DNA of 64,000 nt from contig NC_085924.1 in assembly GCF_035222485.1 (NCBI RefSeq), positions 1,798,001 through 1,862,000 of the forward strand, in the 5' to 3' direction. The position numbers and the translations under genes were made by a program. Under the pieces are notes generated by a model, which did no database searches, was not told the origin of the DNA, and saw only the letters and a list, made by a program, of their open reading frames with translations. This stretch comes from Podospora pseudoanserina (Eukaryota > Ascomycota > Sordariomycetes > Sordariales > Podosporaceae). Shown here in pieces: positions 1 through 11,053 of this stretch (the stretch's first letter is position 1; every line of letters begins with the position of its first letter).

Positions 1-55
1 AAACATGTAAACTATCGCTGAAGAAAAACAAAAAAGGACTACTTTATGCCATCTA

Positions 56-2424
56 CTAGTTAACAATCTCCTCCGTCTCCTCCAGCACCTCCTCCATGAT
101 CTCCTCAATGACCTGCTCCTCACCGTTGGGCGCAACCTCGGCCGTCTTGGCCTTGAGGAGCTCCTCCACAGGGTCGGCGGGGAGGCCGAGCTCGGCACGC
201 TCCTCGGCAACCTCCTCCTCCACCACCTCGCGCCAGTTGTACCAGTCCTCGAGCAGACGGCGTCTCTCCTGGACGACAGCCACGTCGGCGCTGCTGATAC
301 GCTCGGCATCCTCTTGCTCAAAGATTCTCGAGTACTCGCGGAGGTTCTTGCGGATCTGCTTCTGCTCCTCCTTGCTGAGGAGAGTGGCCGGGCGGGGACG
401 CCACGCCCATTGCTTGAACTTCTCAATGGGCTCTTCACGGAGCTGCTCACCCCTGAAGTCGTAGATGTGGTATCCGTTCTCCATCTATGGTCAAACATCG
501 TCAGCAAAGTGCACATTTTGGGAATTAATGGAAAACAACATACGGCGTGCTTCCAGGCAGAGGCCCAGGTGGCAACGTAACGTCCAGAGGGGTCCCACTC
601 CACGTCGGTGACGCCATAGTGGTCAGCAGTGTTCATGAGCTGCAAGTTGGCAGTCAGGTCCTTGTCCGACTCTGGCTTCTCGCCCTCAAAGTCGAGATCG
701 TAGAAGTCGAGATCCGAGCTCTGCGTGTTGTGGACGGTGGCCACAACGACGAATCTGCCCTTTGGCGACCAGTAGATGGCGTTGCTGTTCTTCTTCTCGA
801 GCGTCCGGAGGTGCTTGAAGTTACCAACAGCGTTCCCCTTGGCCTTTTCGGGGCAGAAGAAGGCAACAGACGTCTTGGGGGGAACAGCGGTGGCGCCAAC
901 GGGCTCAGTCGTCGTGATGGTGACGAATCTGTCACCCTTGGGCTCCCACGCAAAGTTGATGACTGTGTCCTTGATGGTGTCGACAACCTCGACGGGGACA
1001 CCCTTCTCCTTGATGCGGAAAATCTCCAGAGTGGTGGCCTGGGACTTCTTGGACTTGGAATGCCTGTCAACCTTGACACAGAGGTAGGCACCCTCTGACT
1101 GCCAGTGAAGTTTGGCATCGGAAACACTGAAGAGGTTGAGCGATCTGACGACCTGCTTGGAGGGAATGCTCATGAGACCGACTCTGGCGGGGTTGCTGCC
1201 AATCTCGGGGGTCCAGAAGCAGAAAAGCTGCTCATACTCCTTCACACCTTCTCTCTTCACGGTCGCGGGCGCCCAGTCAAAGTCCACCACGCCGTCAAGC
1301 TTCACGGTGGTCTTGTCGAGGAGGTTCATCCTGGGAAGCTCGTACACAGAGATGGATGTTCCCTGGTTCAGTCTGGCGACGTACTTGTCATCGGCAGACC
1401 ACTTGAACGCCGGCCAGGGAAACTTAGCGGGCTTCTTGGCCTCACCATCGGGTCCGGCGGGGGTGTCCTGTTGGGCAAAAGAACGGATGGGCTTGCCGGT
1501 CTCGATGTCCCAGATCACATAGTTCTTTCCATCGTCGTCGATAGACAGCTGGGGGTGGCCCTCATCAGGAATGGAAATAGGCCTGTTGGACCACGTAACG
1601 AGGTAGTTTTCGTTGGGCGAGAAGGCAACGAGGTTAACGAAGGGATGGGCGAAACGCCTGATTCTCGTCCAGGAGGCACCACCCCAGAGCTGAACACCCT
1701 GCTGGTGAACTGAGGTGAGATATGTGCCCAGGGGCGACCATTGCACAAAGGTCTCGGTCCAGTGTGGGCGGTCAACAATGTTCTCGGGCTGGTCCTTTTC
1801 GTTGTTCCAAAACACACCGACCGTGTCTCCCCTGTACATGACGAACTGATCTCTGCCGCGGCCCGAGGGGTCGGCCATGAAGGAGCGCAGGTGCTCCTTT
1901 TCTTGGAAAGGCTCGATGGTGGGGGGAGTGTACTCCTCGTCGATGCGACCCTCACGGCCATAGCGGTCGATGTCGGTCAGCTTGTTGACGCGCAGAGTGT
2001 GCTTCTTGTCGAGAGGGGAGTAGTCGAGCTGGCGCACGGCTGCAGCGGCCTCGGCGGGCGATGAGTACTCGACAAAGGCAAAGCTGCAGTTTTATTAGAG
2101 GGGGGCACATCATCCAAAAAAACAAAACAAAAAATGTGGACCGCCCACGTACCGCAACGACTTGCCATGGTCACCAAAGGGCATGAAGATAGCATCCTCG
2201 CTGGTCTTGCCGACCGTGTTGAGCTTCTTCAACAAGAACTTGACGAGCTTGGGCTTCTGCTCCTCGGTGACCTCGGGAAGGCCGTCGATGACGACAAAGG
2301 TGTCGTAGCCCTGCTCGAGCTGGACCTCATATTTCTCCTTGAGATCCGACACATCAACCTCGTCGTAGTCGAAATCCTCCTCGTCGAGGTTCTCGTCGCG
2401 CAGAGTCTCATAGGACGGCGCCAT
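56..2424 (-). CDS. PRT1: Eukaryotic translation initiation factor 3 subunit B (eIF3b)
   Basis: This is the scaffold subunit of eIF3, which acts on the 40S ribosome during translation initiation in the cytoplasm. Three exons read in frame: 2424-2153, 2083-544 and 484-56, giving 746 aa, the usual fungal length. The start at 2424 ([20 protein letters not shown]) opens an acidic N-terminus. It is followed by an RRM (about residues 35-120, with [16 protein letters not shown] crossing the first intron), then a long WD40-like beta-propeller (about 150-620; [23 protein letters not shown]). The C-terminal helix is charged and E-rich ([17 protein letters not shown]) and is the part known to contact other eIF3 subunits. 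The gene is divergent to CCT2. No defects seen. Confidence 0.96.
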
Positions 2425-3181
2425 GCTGGGCAGACTCTTTCTCGGTTGGCTGGGTCTACTGCGAAAACGGGCTGGGGTGTCTCTTTGGCTGCTGGATTGC
2501 GCTGTCGCTGGACGTGGTCTGCTTCGATGTCGGTCGGGATAATTGAGATTTTGTGCGCTGCGCAGACTGTGGTGGGGTTCGAGAACGGTTTTTTTTGGTA
2601 GAGTTGCCAAAAGAGCCCCACAAATTTGGTTCTGCTGGGAGCTGCCTGGAACTTGGATTACTTCTACAGTACAGACAGAAGAGAGTCGACGGCTTCAATA
2701 AGGCATCAATGTCAATGCCAATGTCAATACTAGCCCAGTTGTAATTGTGCAGATAAGGTATCTCAGCGACTTTATCCTTTGTCTGTCTCCCCCTCGCCTT
2801 GTTCTGTGAGCTTGGGCAAAGATTCGCAGCGTGTAAAAAAACTTCCCTTCCTGGCAGCGACCCAAAGCTGCTTGGCGAGGGGCTGCTGCAAGGTGACAGG
2901 CAAGTGGCGGACAGCTGTGTAAGCGGGCGGTGAGGGGAGCTCTCAACTTTTTCTGCCGGTCGCGACCGCAAAAAGATGGCCCGGCCAGGCAGCTTTGGCC
3001 TTGTGTGGTGCAGTGTTGACTGCCAGAGCCTGGTCCCCATAGCTGCCCCTCCTCCCCACGGCGACCCATAATACCTAGTACCAACTACGGATATCTCCTG
3101 AATCTTGGGCCACCGCAACTTCAAGTCGAGGCCAAACTAGGTACCTTATAGACCAGATATAACCAATCTTGAATCAGTGCC
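2425..3181. promoter_or_regulatory. Divergent intergenic region between eIF3b and CCT2
   Basis: About 760 bp separate the start codons of two divergently transcribed housekeeping genes, so the stretch should hold both promoters and 5' leaders. It contains pyrimidine-rich tracts and short T runs. I see no convincing TATA box, RNA gene or further coding frame. Confidence 0.5.
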
Positions 3182-4960
3182 ATGGTCTGTCTACTCTACC
3201 CATTCTTGTGTTCTCTCTTTCTCTGACCTAATCATACCCCGATACAGGCTTCCTTCAGTCCCACCCAAATCTTCGAGGAGGGCACCACACAGGAGAAGGG
3301 TGAGAATGCCCGTCTCAGCGCCTTCGTTGGCGCCATCGCCGTCGGTGATCTGGTGAAGAGCACACTTGGCCCCAAGGGCATGGACAAGATTCTACAGTCT
3401 GCGTATGTTGCTGGTCCTTGCTGTAGACGTTGTCATCATTTACTAATCTAGGCCATGTTCATCACAGCTCGACCGCCGAGATCATGGTGACAAACGACGG
3501 TGCCACCATCCTCAAGTCCATCTCCCTCGACAACGCCGCCGCCAAGGTCCTCGTAAACATCTCCAAGGTTCAAGATGACGAAGTCGGTGACGGTACCACC
3601 TCGGTCACCGTCCTCGCCGCTGAGCTGCTTCGCGAAGCCGAGAAGCTGGTCGACAAGAAGATCCACCCCCAGACCATCATCGAAGGGTACCGGATAGCCA
3701 GCCAGGCCGCCCTCAAGGCTCTCGAGGCCTCTGCGGTCGACCACAGCAACAACCCCCAAGCGTTCAGAGAAGACCTCCTCGCCATCGCGCGGACGACGCT
3801 GAGCTCCAAGGTGCTCGCCCAAGACAGGGATCACTTCTCCAAGCTCGCGGTCGATGCCATCATGAGACTCAAGGGTTCTTCCGACCTCAGCCACATTCAA
3901 ATCATCAAGAAGGCCGGCGGCAAGCTCTGCGAGTCATACCTGGACGAGGGTTTCATCCTGGACAAGAAGATTGGCGTCAACCAGCCCAAGCGCCTCGAAA
4001 ACGCAAAGATCCTCGTCGCCAACACGTCGATGGACACGGACAAGGTCAAGATCTTCGGCGCGCGCCTCAAGGTCAGCTCGACCGCCAAGCTGGCCGATTT
4101 GGAAAAGGCCGAGAAGGAAAAGATGAAGGCCAAGGTGGAGAAGATCAAGGCGCACGGGATCAACTGCTTCATCAACAGGCAGCTCATCTACAACTGGCCC
4201 GAGCAGCTTTTTACGGATGCCGGCATCATGTCGATCGAGCACGCCGACTTTGACGGCATTGAGCGGTTAGCTCTCGTGACGGGCGGCGAGATCACCTCGA
4301 CGTTTGACCACCCGGAATCCGTCAAGCTCGGCCACTGCGACTTGATTGAGGAGGTGATTATTGGTGAGGATACCCTGATCAAGTTCTCGGGCGTGGCTGC
4401 TGGACAGGCGTGCACGATTGTGCTCCGCGGTGCGACAGATCAGCTGCTCGACGAGGCCGAGCGCAGTTTGCACGACGCGCTCGCTGTTCTTTCCCAGACT
4501 GTCAAGGAGCCCCGGACGACGCTTGGTGGCGGTTGTGCCGAGATGGTGATGGCCAAGGCTGTGGAGGGGGCTGCTACCCGGGTTGAGGGCAAGAAGCAGA
4601 TGGCTGTTTCTTCCTTTGCTGTCGCTCTCAGACAGCTGCCTACTATTCTGGCAGACAATGCCGGTCTTGATTCCGGGGAGCTGGTTGCTCGCTTGCGCAA
4701 GGCTATATATGATGGCTTGACCACGTATGGTCTTGACCTGATGACGCCTGGTGGCGGCATCACGGACATGCGGGAGCTTGGTGTTATTGAGAGCTACAAG
4801 CTGAAAAAGGCAGTGGTTTCTTCGGCTAGTGAGGCGGCCGAGGTGAGTTTTTTTTCTTTTCCGTCCCTTTCGTGGCCAGTGACTAACGTAGTGTTTGCAG
4901 CTCCTGCTCCGTGTGGATGACATAATAAGGGCGGCCCCCAGAAGGCGTGAGAGACATTGA
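3182..4960 (+). CDS. CCT2: T-complex protein 1 subunit beta (CCT2 chaperonin)
   Basis: This is the beta subunit of the cytosolic TRiC/CCT chaperonin, which folds actin, tubulin and other proteins in an ATP-dependent way. Exons are 3182-3184, 3248-3402, 3468-4842 and 4901-4960, giving 530 aa (yeast CCT2 is 527). The first coding exon is only the ATG. The next exon begins GCTTCC, restoring the family N-terminus [14 protein letters not shown]. Group II chaperonin signatures are present: [16 protein letters not shown], the ATPase motif [10 protein letters not shown] and the late [10 protein letters not shown]. The last exon gives [19 protein letters not shown], the conserved ATP-site tail. The intron before the third exon has a good TACTAAT-like branch site at 3441. 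The gene is convergent with the GT31 gene 165 bp downstream. Confidence 0.96.
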
Positions 4961-5125
4961 AGCGTGATGTGCTGGACGGTAGCATTAGCATGAGCGGGCC
5001 AGGCCTGTATTATATCACCCTTTTAGACGGCCTGAATGAAAAAAGAATATCGACATCATCTGTCATGTCACCACCGATACCCAAGAAGATAGCGTCAAAC
5101 GATGGTGTGTTATTACTATGCAATC

Positions 5126-7250
5126 TTACACATCCCAAACAACCTCCAAGACCTCATCCACAGGCTTCTTATCCTCCCCCCTTGGTGCGCGGTAAATGTA
5201 CAACTGTCTGAACTGCTTCTTTCTCTTCCCTTCCCCAGTCCAGTAGGCATCCACAAGCAACCACTGCTTTTTTTGTCCCTCTCCGAGCCTTGGTCGCAAG
5301 GGGCCATAGGCTTCGTCGTAGTCGCCCGAGGAGGCGTACTGCCATGTTGCTTCGACTTTTTGGAGATCGGGGAAGGAGCCGGGAGGGAACTCGGTGTAGG
5401 AGTAGCCGTTTACCCAGAGACCCACGGTGGTGGTGGAGGAGGAGGAGGTGGTGGTGTTGCAGCCGGTTTTGAATCGTTGGAGGAAGCAATCGCCGCAGAG
5501 GGAGGTGATGGCAGACATTTGGGGGATTGGGGCGTGGAACCAGGTTTTGTAGTGGTGGAGGCTTAGGAGGGGGGGGGGTCTCTCTAGGGCGGAGGTCGGG
5601 TGTGGGGGGGAGGTGTTTGGGATGGGGGTTAGAGGGGTGGTCCCATTTTCCAGTGCCTCTCCCACCAGCGGCACCACCGCCTCTTTCTTCCCGAGGGAGG
5701 TGTTGAGCGTCGCTGGGAGGGATGGGAAGGTGGTCCCATTTTCCAGTCCCCCTCCCCCCGCCAGCACCACCGCCTCTGTCCTCCCTCTTCTCTCCCCCCC
5801 TCCACCTTCCGGTACCTCTACCACCACCAGCACCACCGCCTCTCTCCTCCCGGCGGAGCTGTTCGGGATTTCTTGGTGGAATCCCAGGGTTCTTCCATGG
5901 GTCAAGATACCTCCTCGTCCCCCGTCCCCCAGCAGCACCACCCTTCCTCTCTTCTCTCTTCACGCGTTTGTGATCTCTCGGTGGAATCCCAGGGTTATGC
6001 CATGGATCAAGATACCTCCCTCCCCCTCCTCCCCGCCTCTCCCCCCTCCTCCCCCCCCCCCCTCAAAGAAACCAGAAACATCCCCCCTCAAATCCCCTGC
6101 CACAACCCCTCACCTCCGTCAGCCTCACTTCCGTAAATTCATAAACACAATCCCTCAACAGCTCATCCCCCCTCTGTCTCTCCCCCATACTCAACCGCAC
6201 ACCTCTCAAAGTAGGGAACCAGCTGCCTAGCCAGCGGCACAGAAACAAACAACCCCGCCCCCCCAAACGCCATCTCCCCGTACTGTCTATTCGCCGATTT
6301 GCTTTCTGACCTGGCACCGAGATACAACGGCACTGACGGGTCATATCTTCCCAACGCAACCGACAGGCGGTGCAGAGACGGAAAAAAAGTGTCGTCGTCG
6401 ATGAGGGAGAGAAACGTGGTTTGGGGGGTGGAAAAGGATAACAACGTCGACAAGAGGAGGAAGTGCAGTTGGGGGTGGTGTAATTCTTGGTGTGGGCGGG
6501 GGTGGGGGGGAAGGCGGAGACTAAGATGGAGCAGGAGTGGTACAGTTTTAGTAGGGAAGATGAAGAGGCAGAGGGCGAGGGGAGGGAGTGGTAATCTGTT
6601 ATTGTGAGGATGAGTCTTGATTTGGAGTGGGACAACCAGTGGGCGAATGCTGAGAGGGTGGACTCGGAGGAGAGACGCTCGTAGGTGGAGGCTACGCCGA
6701 ATATGAGCTCCGGGTGGGGGGTTTTGGGATAGGGTTTTGAAACGGGGAGGGAGATGGGGCTGCACGGTGGGAGGGAGAGATTTTCGTCGCTGAGGGTGAG
6801 GCCGATGGTTGATTTGTCTGAGGTGAAAGGGGTGGTGATGTTAGAGACAAGATTTCGATCGACGGTCTTGTCGTAAACGGGTTTGATGCATTGCTGGGTG
6901 TAGAGGATTGTGTCTGTGAGGCCAAACTTTTCCTGTCGAAGGTATTCCAGCTCCGGAGGTCGAGCGAGGTTCCGACTTGATTTGCCTTCTACCGGGAGCT
7001 CTGGCGGTTTTGGTTCTTCTGCGGCATTGTCCGCTTGCGGGGTAAAGGGTGAGACTTTGTCTGGGTGCTGTCGGTCGAGATGGAACCATTCCCCCGCTAG
7101 GTTCTCAACCATGGACTGAGCGGCTGAGATGGAGACGGTTGGCGGGATTCCATTGTGAACTCGGAGGGCGGTAAACAGCAGGAGACTCAGGATAACCGAC
7201 AGCAATACCAGGGTAGCTCGTGAGAAACACCGTGGGGTCACCATCATCAT
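5126..7250 (-). pseudogene. GT31 (fringe-like) glycosyltransferase, frame-broken, with internal repeat block
   Basis: The start at 7250 gives MMMVTPRCFSRATLVLLSVI, a type II membrane anchor typical of Golgi transferases. Landmarks of the fungal fringe-like GT31 family follow in order: FGVASTYERL, the metal-binding IDDDTFFPSL near 6400, FGGAGLFVSVPLARQLV, RGDVSGFFEG near 6070, and LSLHHYKTWF near 5560. The C-terminus reaches the stop at 5126. These pieces lie in different frames. Frame changes fall near 6490, at the G run near 6180, near 6110, and inside the 5570-6060 repeat block, several at homopolymers. No GT..AG introns explain them. Either the gene is decaying or the assembly has homopolymer errors. 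The fold and substrate class are inferred from the family; the exact sugar is unknown. Confidence 0.62.
5570..6060. repeat. GC-rich degenerate tandem repeats inside the GT31 gene
   Basis: Read on the minus strand, one longer unit occurs twice: gaggtatcttga, an ATGG, then ctgggattccacc (near 5880-5910 and 5985-6015). A shorter core, gaggcggtggtgctgg, recurs about four times. The phrase ctggaaaatgggaccacc occurs twice (near 5635 and 5735). Runs of up to ten G are present. The block lies between the SGFFE and LSLHHYKTWF landmarks, where the family normally has only a short variable loop, so it looks like an expanded minisatellite. Confidence 0.7.
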
Positions 7251-8360
7251 GTAAGGGGCATGTCGAGCGGCGAGCGGTGCTTGATCTGAGACTTGCCGTG
7301 TCTTGACCAGAAATAAAACTCTGGAAAGAAACTGGCGGTAAATGACACTCACAGGCCTGTGTCTGAGAGAGAGTTGAGGGCTGCCCTTGACAGGATCTGC
7401 GGGACAAGGCAAAATGGTGATCTCCCTCATGCAAGATTCCTCCCGTCAGTGACGCCGGAACCACTTGGCACCTCATCAAGAATCTACAAAGCAACACTGT
7501 GACAAAACTGAACCCGATTGCTCAGTCTTGATCACAACTCTCGGCACGTTCAGAACCAAGCATATCCAGCCAACAGAGCAGGGTTTCCTCGAAACCGATC
7601 ATTGTGACCGGATTCGTGACGAGCCAGACACACCAGAATGTAATACTGTAACCCGATATCAGCCCGAGAGTCATGGTTCAGACTGCCCTGTGCTGGGAAA
7701 ACGTCAACTTCGGATGCCTTGATCCCACAGATGCTGTCAAAACTTTTGAGAAACCTGCCACGGCCGCCAACTCGAAACGATCTGTGTGTGCCGTGTCGTC
7801 GGAGCCCACATACTGGCCAAGGCGGCATATATATTACCTCGTCCTTGGGAGTTTCCAGTGGAAAGGCCACCGCCAAGTGACCCAAGGCCTTGCCAATCCG
7901 GAATGTCCAGGCTTTTCTACTCATAGCCAGCGAGAACCCCAATGCACGCTGGTCCGTGTTTGACAGGTGAACATACAGGAGTCTTGGAACAGCAGGCGTG
8001 CCACAGCTGCATCCCCAAGCCAGACGTCGCCACAAGTACTTGGTGTCACCAGCATCATCGGATGAAGTTGGTGATACCTCCTGTAAAGACACATCCGACC
8101 TGAAAGGATCAGCCGCCAATGCTTGGCCACTGTAACACCAGCCGCAGAGGCGCGCAGGCGTCCAATCCAAAGACGTTGCGTCAATGCGACAATATACCGG
8201 CAGATTAACCGATCGTATGTCTCCGACACCCGGATCTTGGAAAATGGGGGGGAACGGCTGGTTCTCGGTGAGCCGCCGTGGAGCCTGGGAGGTTTATCCT
8301 TGCCCGTTTCTGTTCGGAGCCAGAGAGGGTCATTAAGCGTTAGTCTCAGTAGGCAAAATC
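7251..8360. other. Gene-free interval
   Basis: About 1.1 kb between the start of the GT31 gene and the stop of the Zn2Cys6 regulator. Open frames on both strands have no family features and no codon bias like the neighbours. The GT31 promoter and the regulator's 3' UTR must lie here. I see nothing else. Confidence 0.5.
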
Positions 8361-10532
8361 TCAAAAGTAGCTGGCCAAGTCGATATGCCCATCCCCATCA
8401 AGAAGCGGGAACAGGTTTAGGGCCCCAAAGGTTTGGTCGGCATTTTCTTCAAAGCCGCTAAAGACAGAAAACTCGGGTGTTCCTGTCATCCCCAAAAACG
8501 TAGACTCAAAGTCGAAGCCAAAGCGTTGCATCACAGCATCGTCTTGGGATGGATGGGGCTTGTCTGGCTTGCTGCTGCTTTCTCCCGGTCCTGCAGCTTG
8601 GTTTGTTTTGGATTGTGGCCCGTCAAGACCGCCATCGCTTCCCCGAGGAGTTCGTGGTATGAGCCCAAACAGCTGTGACGAGCTCGCTGTCCTGCGTGCC
8701 CGCTCCTGTATCTCCTTCGTTTCCAGGTATTCTAGTGCTGTGCTGAGTAATGACTTGGCAATGAGCGAGTATTGAACCGCGTGGGTGTCGGTTTGCGCAA
8801 AGTATTCGAGAGCGGTAATGGCAGCGCGGCAGTACTTCTCGATGATGCGACCAAACCCGCCAATAAGACCGACACCGAGGACGAGCGAGGAGGCAAACAG
8901 CCATGACCTAAGACAAAAGTCAGCTTTGGAAAAAAAGAGAAGAAAAGAACCGACTTACACGATAACAGGTGCTCGTCTTGTCATCAGACCTCTATCGATC
9001 AGGTCCTGAATGGGTTCAACCATCAGTATTGCTGCGTCGATGCAGGCATCCGCAAGCTTCGACTTTCCCGAAGTCGTGGTCGGTGACGAACATCCATCGG
9101 AAAGCCTTCGATGTAGCTCCACCATCAAGAATGGCCTCGAGACCAGCATCACTGCGTAATAATACGAGGCCAGCACCTGGCAGGCACCATTCACCACTCC
9201 AGCATCGACGTCACCTTCCTTATTATCCTCCACTACCTCCTTCAACCTCTCCAACCATTGCCCTGACCACCCTCTCAGCTCTCTCGATATCCCCTCGGTC
9301 AACCTCGGCGAGATTTTCCTCCTCGAATATACCTCCACCACGACACTCTCGATCACCAGGAATATCTGTACCGACGCGTTCAACAGATCAAACTTCTCCC
9401 TCCCGTTTTCGTCCGGCTGTCTGTACGGCACCGTACAGTCCACATCCGATGTCGCTGGCGGTCTCCCCATCGACGTCGACAAGAACAAGTCCACCACCCT
9501 CAGGCTCTTCCACAACCTGTCCCTCTGCCTGTGAATGTCGGGCCCGAACCTCGCATTGACCGCGGTCCTATGCACCCCTATCGACAGCGCTGCCCGTGCC
9601 GCCAGCCCAAAGAACAAAAACGCGGCATTAATCTGACACGCCCCCAGCGAGTACAGCGTGATAAGTATAAAAACCTGCACGCTCGCCACTCCCAAATTCC
9701 CCCCTAAACTCGCAAGCGCCACGTTCCTCGCGTAGTCAAAATACTGCTGCCCCGTCCCTTCACCCCCCTTCTCAATCTTCTGACACCCAATCGCCAACAC
9801 CAAATAATTAACCGCCCCAGCCAGAGCATCATCCCCATGATCCTCCGCAGCCCACTCGATAATATCCCTCTCCAGCCTCGCATCATCCTCAAACAAATCA
9901 ATCAACCCCCTCGTAACCTCCAAATACGCCCCCACCGCAGCAGGCCCGATCTCAATCCTCACCCGCGGCGGCAACGCCCCGTAACCAGACGACACTGACG
10001 GCCTGGAAGATGCATTCTCCAGCGCCGAGTACCCCCCCGTCTCGGGCGCAAAAGCATGCGCATCCACCCGTGTGGTCACCAGCCTCCTCACCGTCTGGAA
10101 AAACGACAGCGGCGCGCAGTCCCCGATAAAGACCAGCTTCCCCTGCGCGTCACACAGCAGCCTCGCCTCCCTCGGCACCTCGGTGTCCTCGTGCTCTTCC
10201 AACGGATGTTGCTCCTCAATCCGGTGGTGGTGCTGCTGCTGCACCGGCGCACCGATTCGCACAACCGAATGATTTGAAGCCGCCCCCGGCGACCCAGAAG
10301 CATGCGAAACAGAACTCCTCACATCATCCCCGCGGTGGCCGGCGGTGGTGGTGGTGGTTGACGGCCTCGGACGCCTCACACGCGGGGCGGTGTACCGGCA
10401 ACTGTCGGGGTCCCGGCGGCGGACGCAGTACCCGCACGGCAACACGCCGCTGCACCGGATCTTGCGCTGCTTGCACGTGTCGCACGCGTTGGCGACGCGG
10501 GACCGGACGAGGCCGCCGGCTCTGGTTTCCAT
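8361..10532 (-). CDS. Zn2Cys6 fungal transcription factor
   Basis: A nuclear DNA-binding regulator of unknown target. Exons 10532-8959 and 8907-8361 join in frame to give 706 aa. The start at 10532 (METRAGGLVRSR) places the zinc cluster right at the N-terminus: Cys 17, 20, 27, 33, 36 and 45, spaced C-X2-C-X6-C-X5-C-X2-C-X8-C with basic KQRKIR between. The middle carries the fungal-specific transcription-factor domain (LITLYSLGACQINAAFLFF, then ALSIGVHRTA and RDRLWKSLRVVDLFLS with GRPP). A His/Gln-rich linker lies near residues 110-125. An upstream in-frame ATG at 10631 exists, but it would add a Lys/Glu low-complexity stretch. No neighbour suggests its pathway. Confidence 0.9.
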
Positions 10533-11053
10533 CCGTTTTTTTTCTTTCTTTTTCTTTTCTTTTTTTTTCTCTTGATTCAACACGGTCGTTGTTATTGTGG
10601 AAAAATGAAGGAAACGCTGCGGGGGGTGCAAAAAGATTAGATAGCGCGCGTGGGACAGGGCAGCCTATCAAAGCTGCATGTGGTGCACTAATCGGGAAGG
10701 AGGAGCTTGGCTTTCAACTCAACTGACGTCATAACGGTAAGATGGCGCATACTTAGGCCAGGGTTAGGGTATGATATATCATCACCAGTCTCAGAATGCC
10801 CAGCAGAAGTTGGGGCAATGTTCAAGATTGACTACCTCTCCCCAAAAAGAGATCTCTTACATACAAATACATGTACAACCAGAATCAACTAAACGCAGCG
10901 CACACCTCCCAACTCCAATCTCATACAACAAACCAACACATTATCCACCCCACCATCTTCATAAAAGCCACCAGACATCCTATAATCCAGTCCATATCAA
11001 CTCCCAACCAAAACTCCAATCCCCCCTCCTCAAATAACCCATAAGTCAACCCC
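10533..11053. other. Intergenic interval
   Basis: About 520 bp holding the regulator's promoter and the 3' end of the next minus-strand gene. It has a pyrimidine/T-rich stretch at 10535-10575 and an A/C-rich stretch at 10860-11050. A single GGGTTAGGG-like match near 10762 is not an array. No gene seen. Confidence 0.5.

Noticed and set aside
1105-1713. 202-aa plus-strand frame opposite eIF3b
   Set aside because: A shadow frame. The minus strand encodes the clear eIF3b propeller.
5613-6230. Pro/Ser-rich open frame on the plus strand (205 aa)
   Set aside because: It is the opposite strand of the GC-rich repeat block in the GT31 gene. The minus-strand landmarks are the real coding signal.
7550-8364. 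Two overlapping frames of 206 and 147 aa on the minus strand
   Set aside because: No domain, no neighbour-like composition, and they sit in the intergenic region downstream of the regulator stop.
10755-10772. GGGTTAGGG telomere-like sequence
   Set aside because: A single match, not a tandem array, and well inside coding neighbourhoods. No sign of an interstitial telomere.
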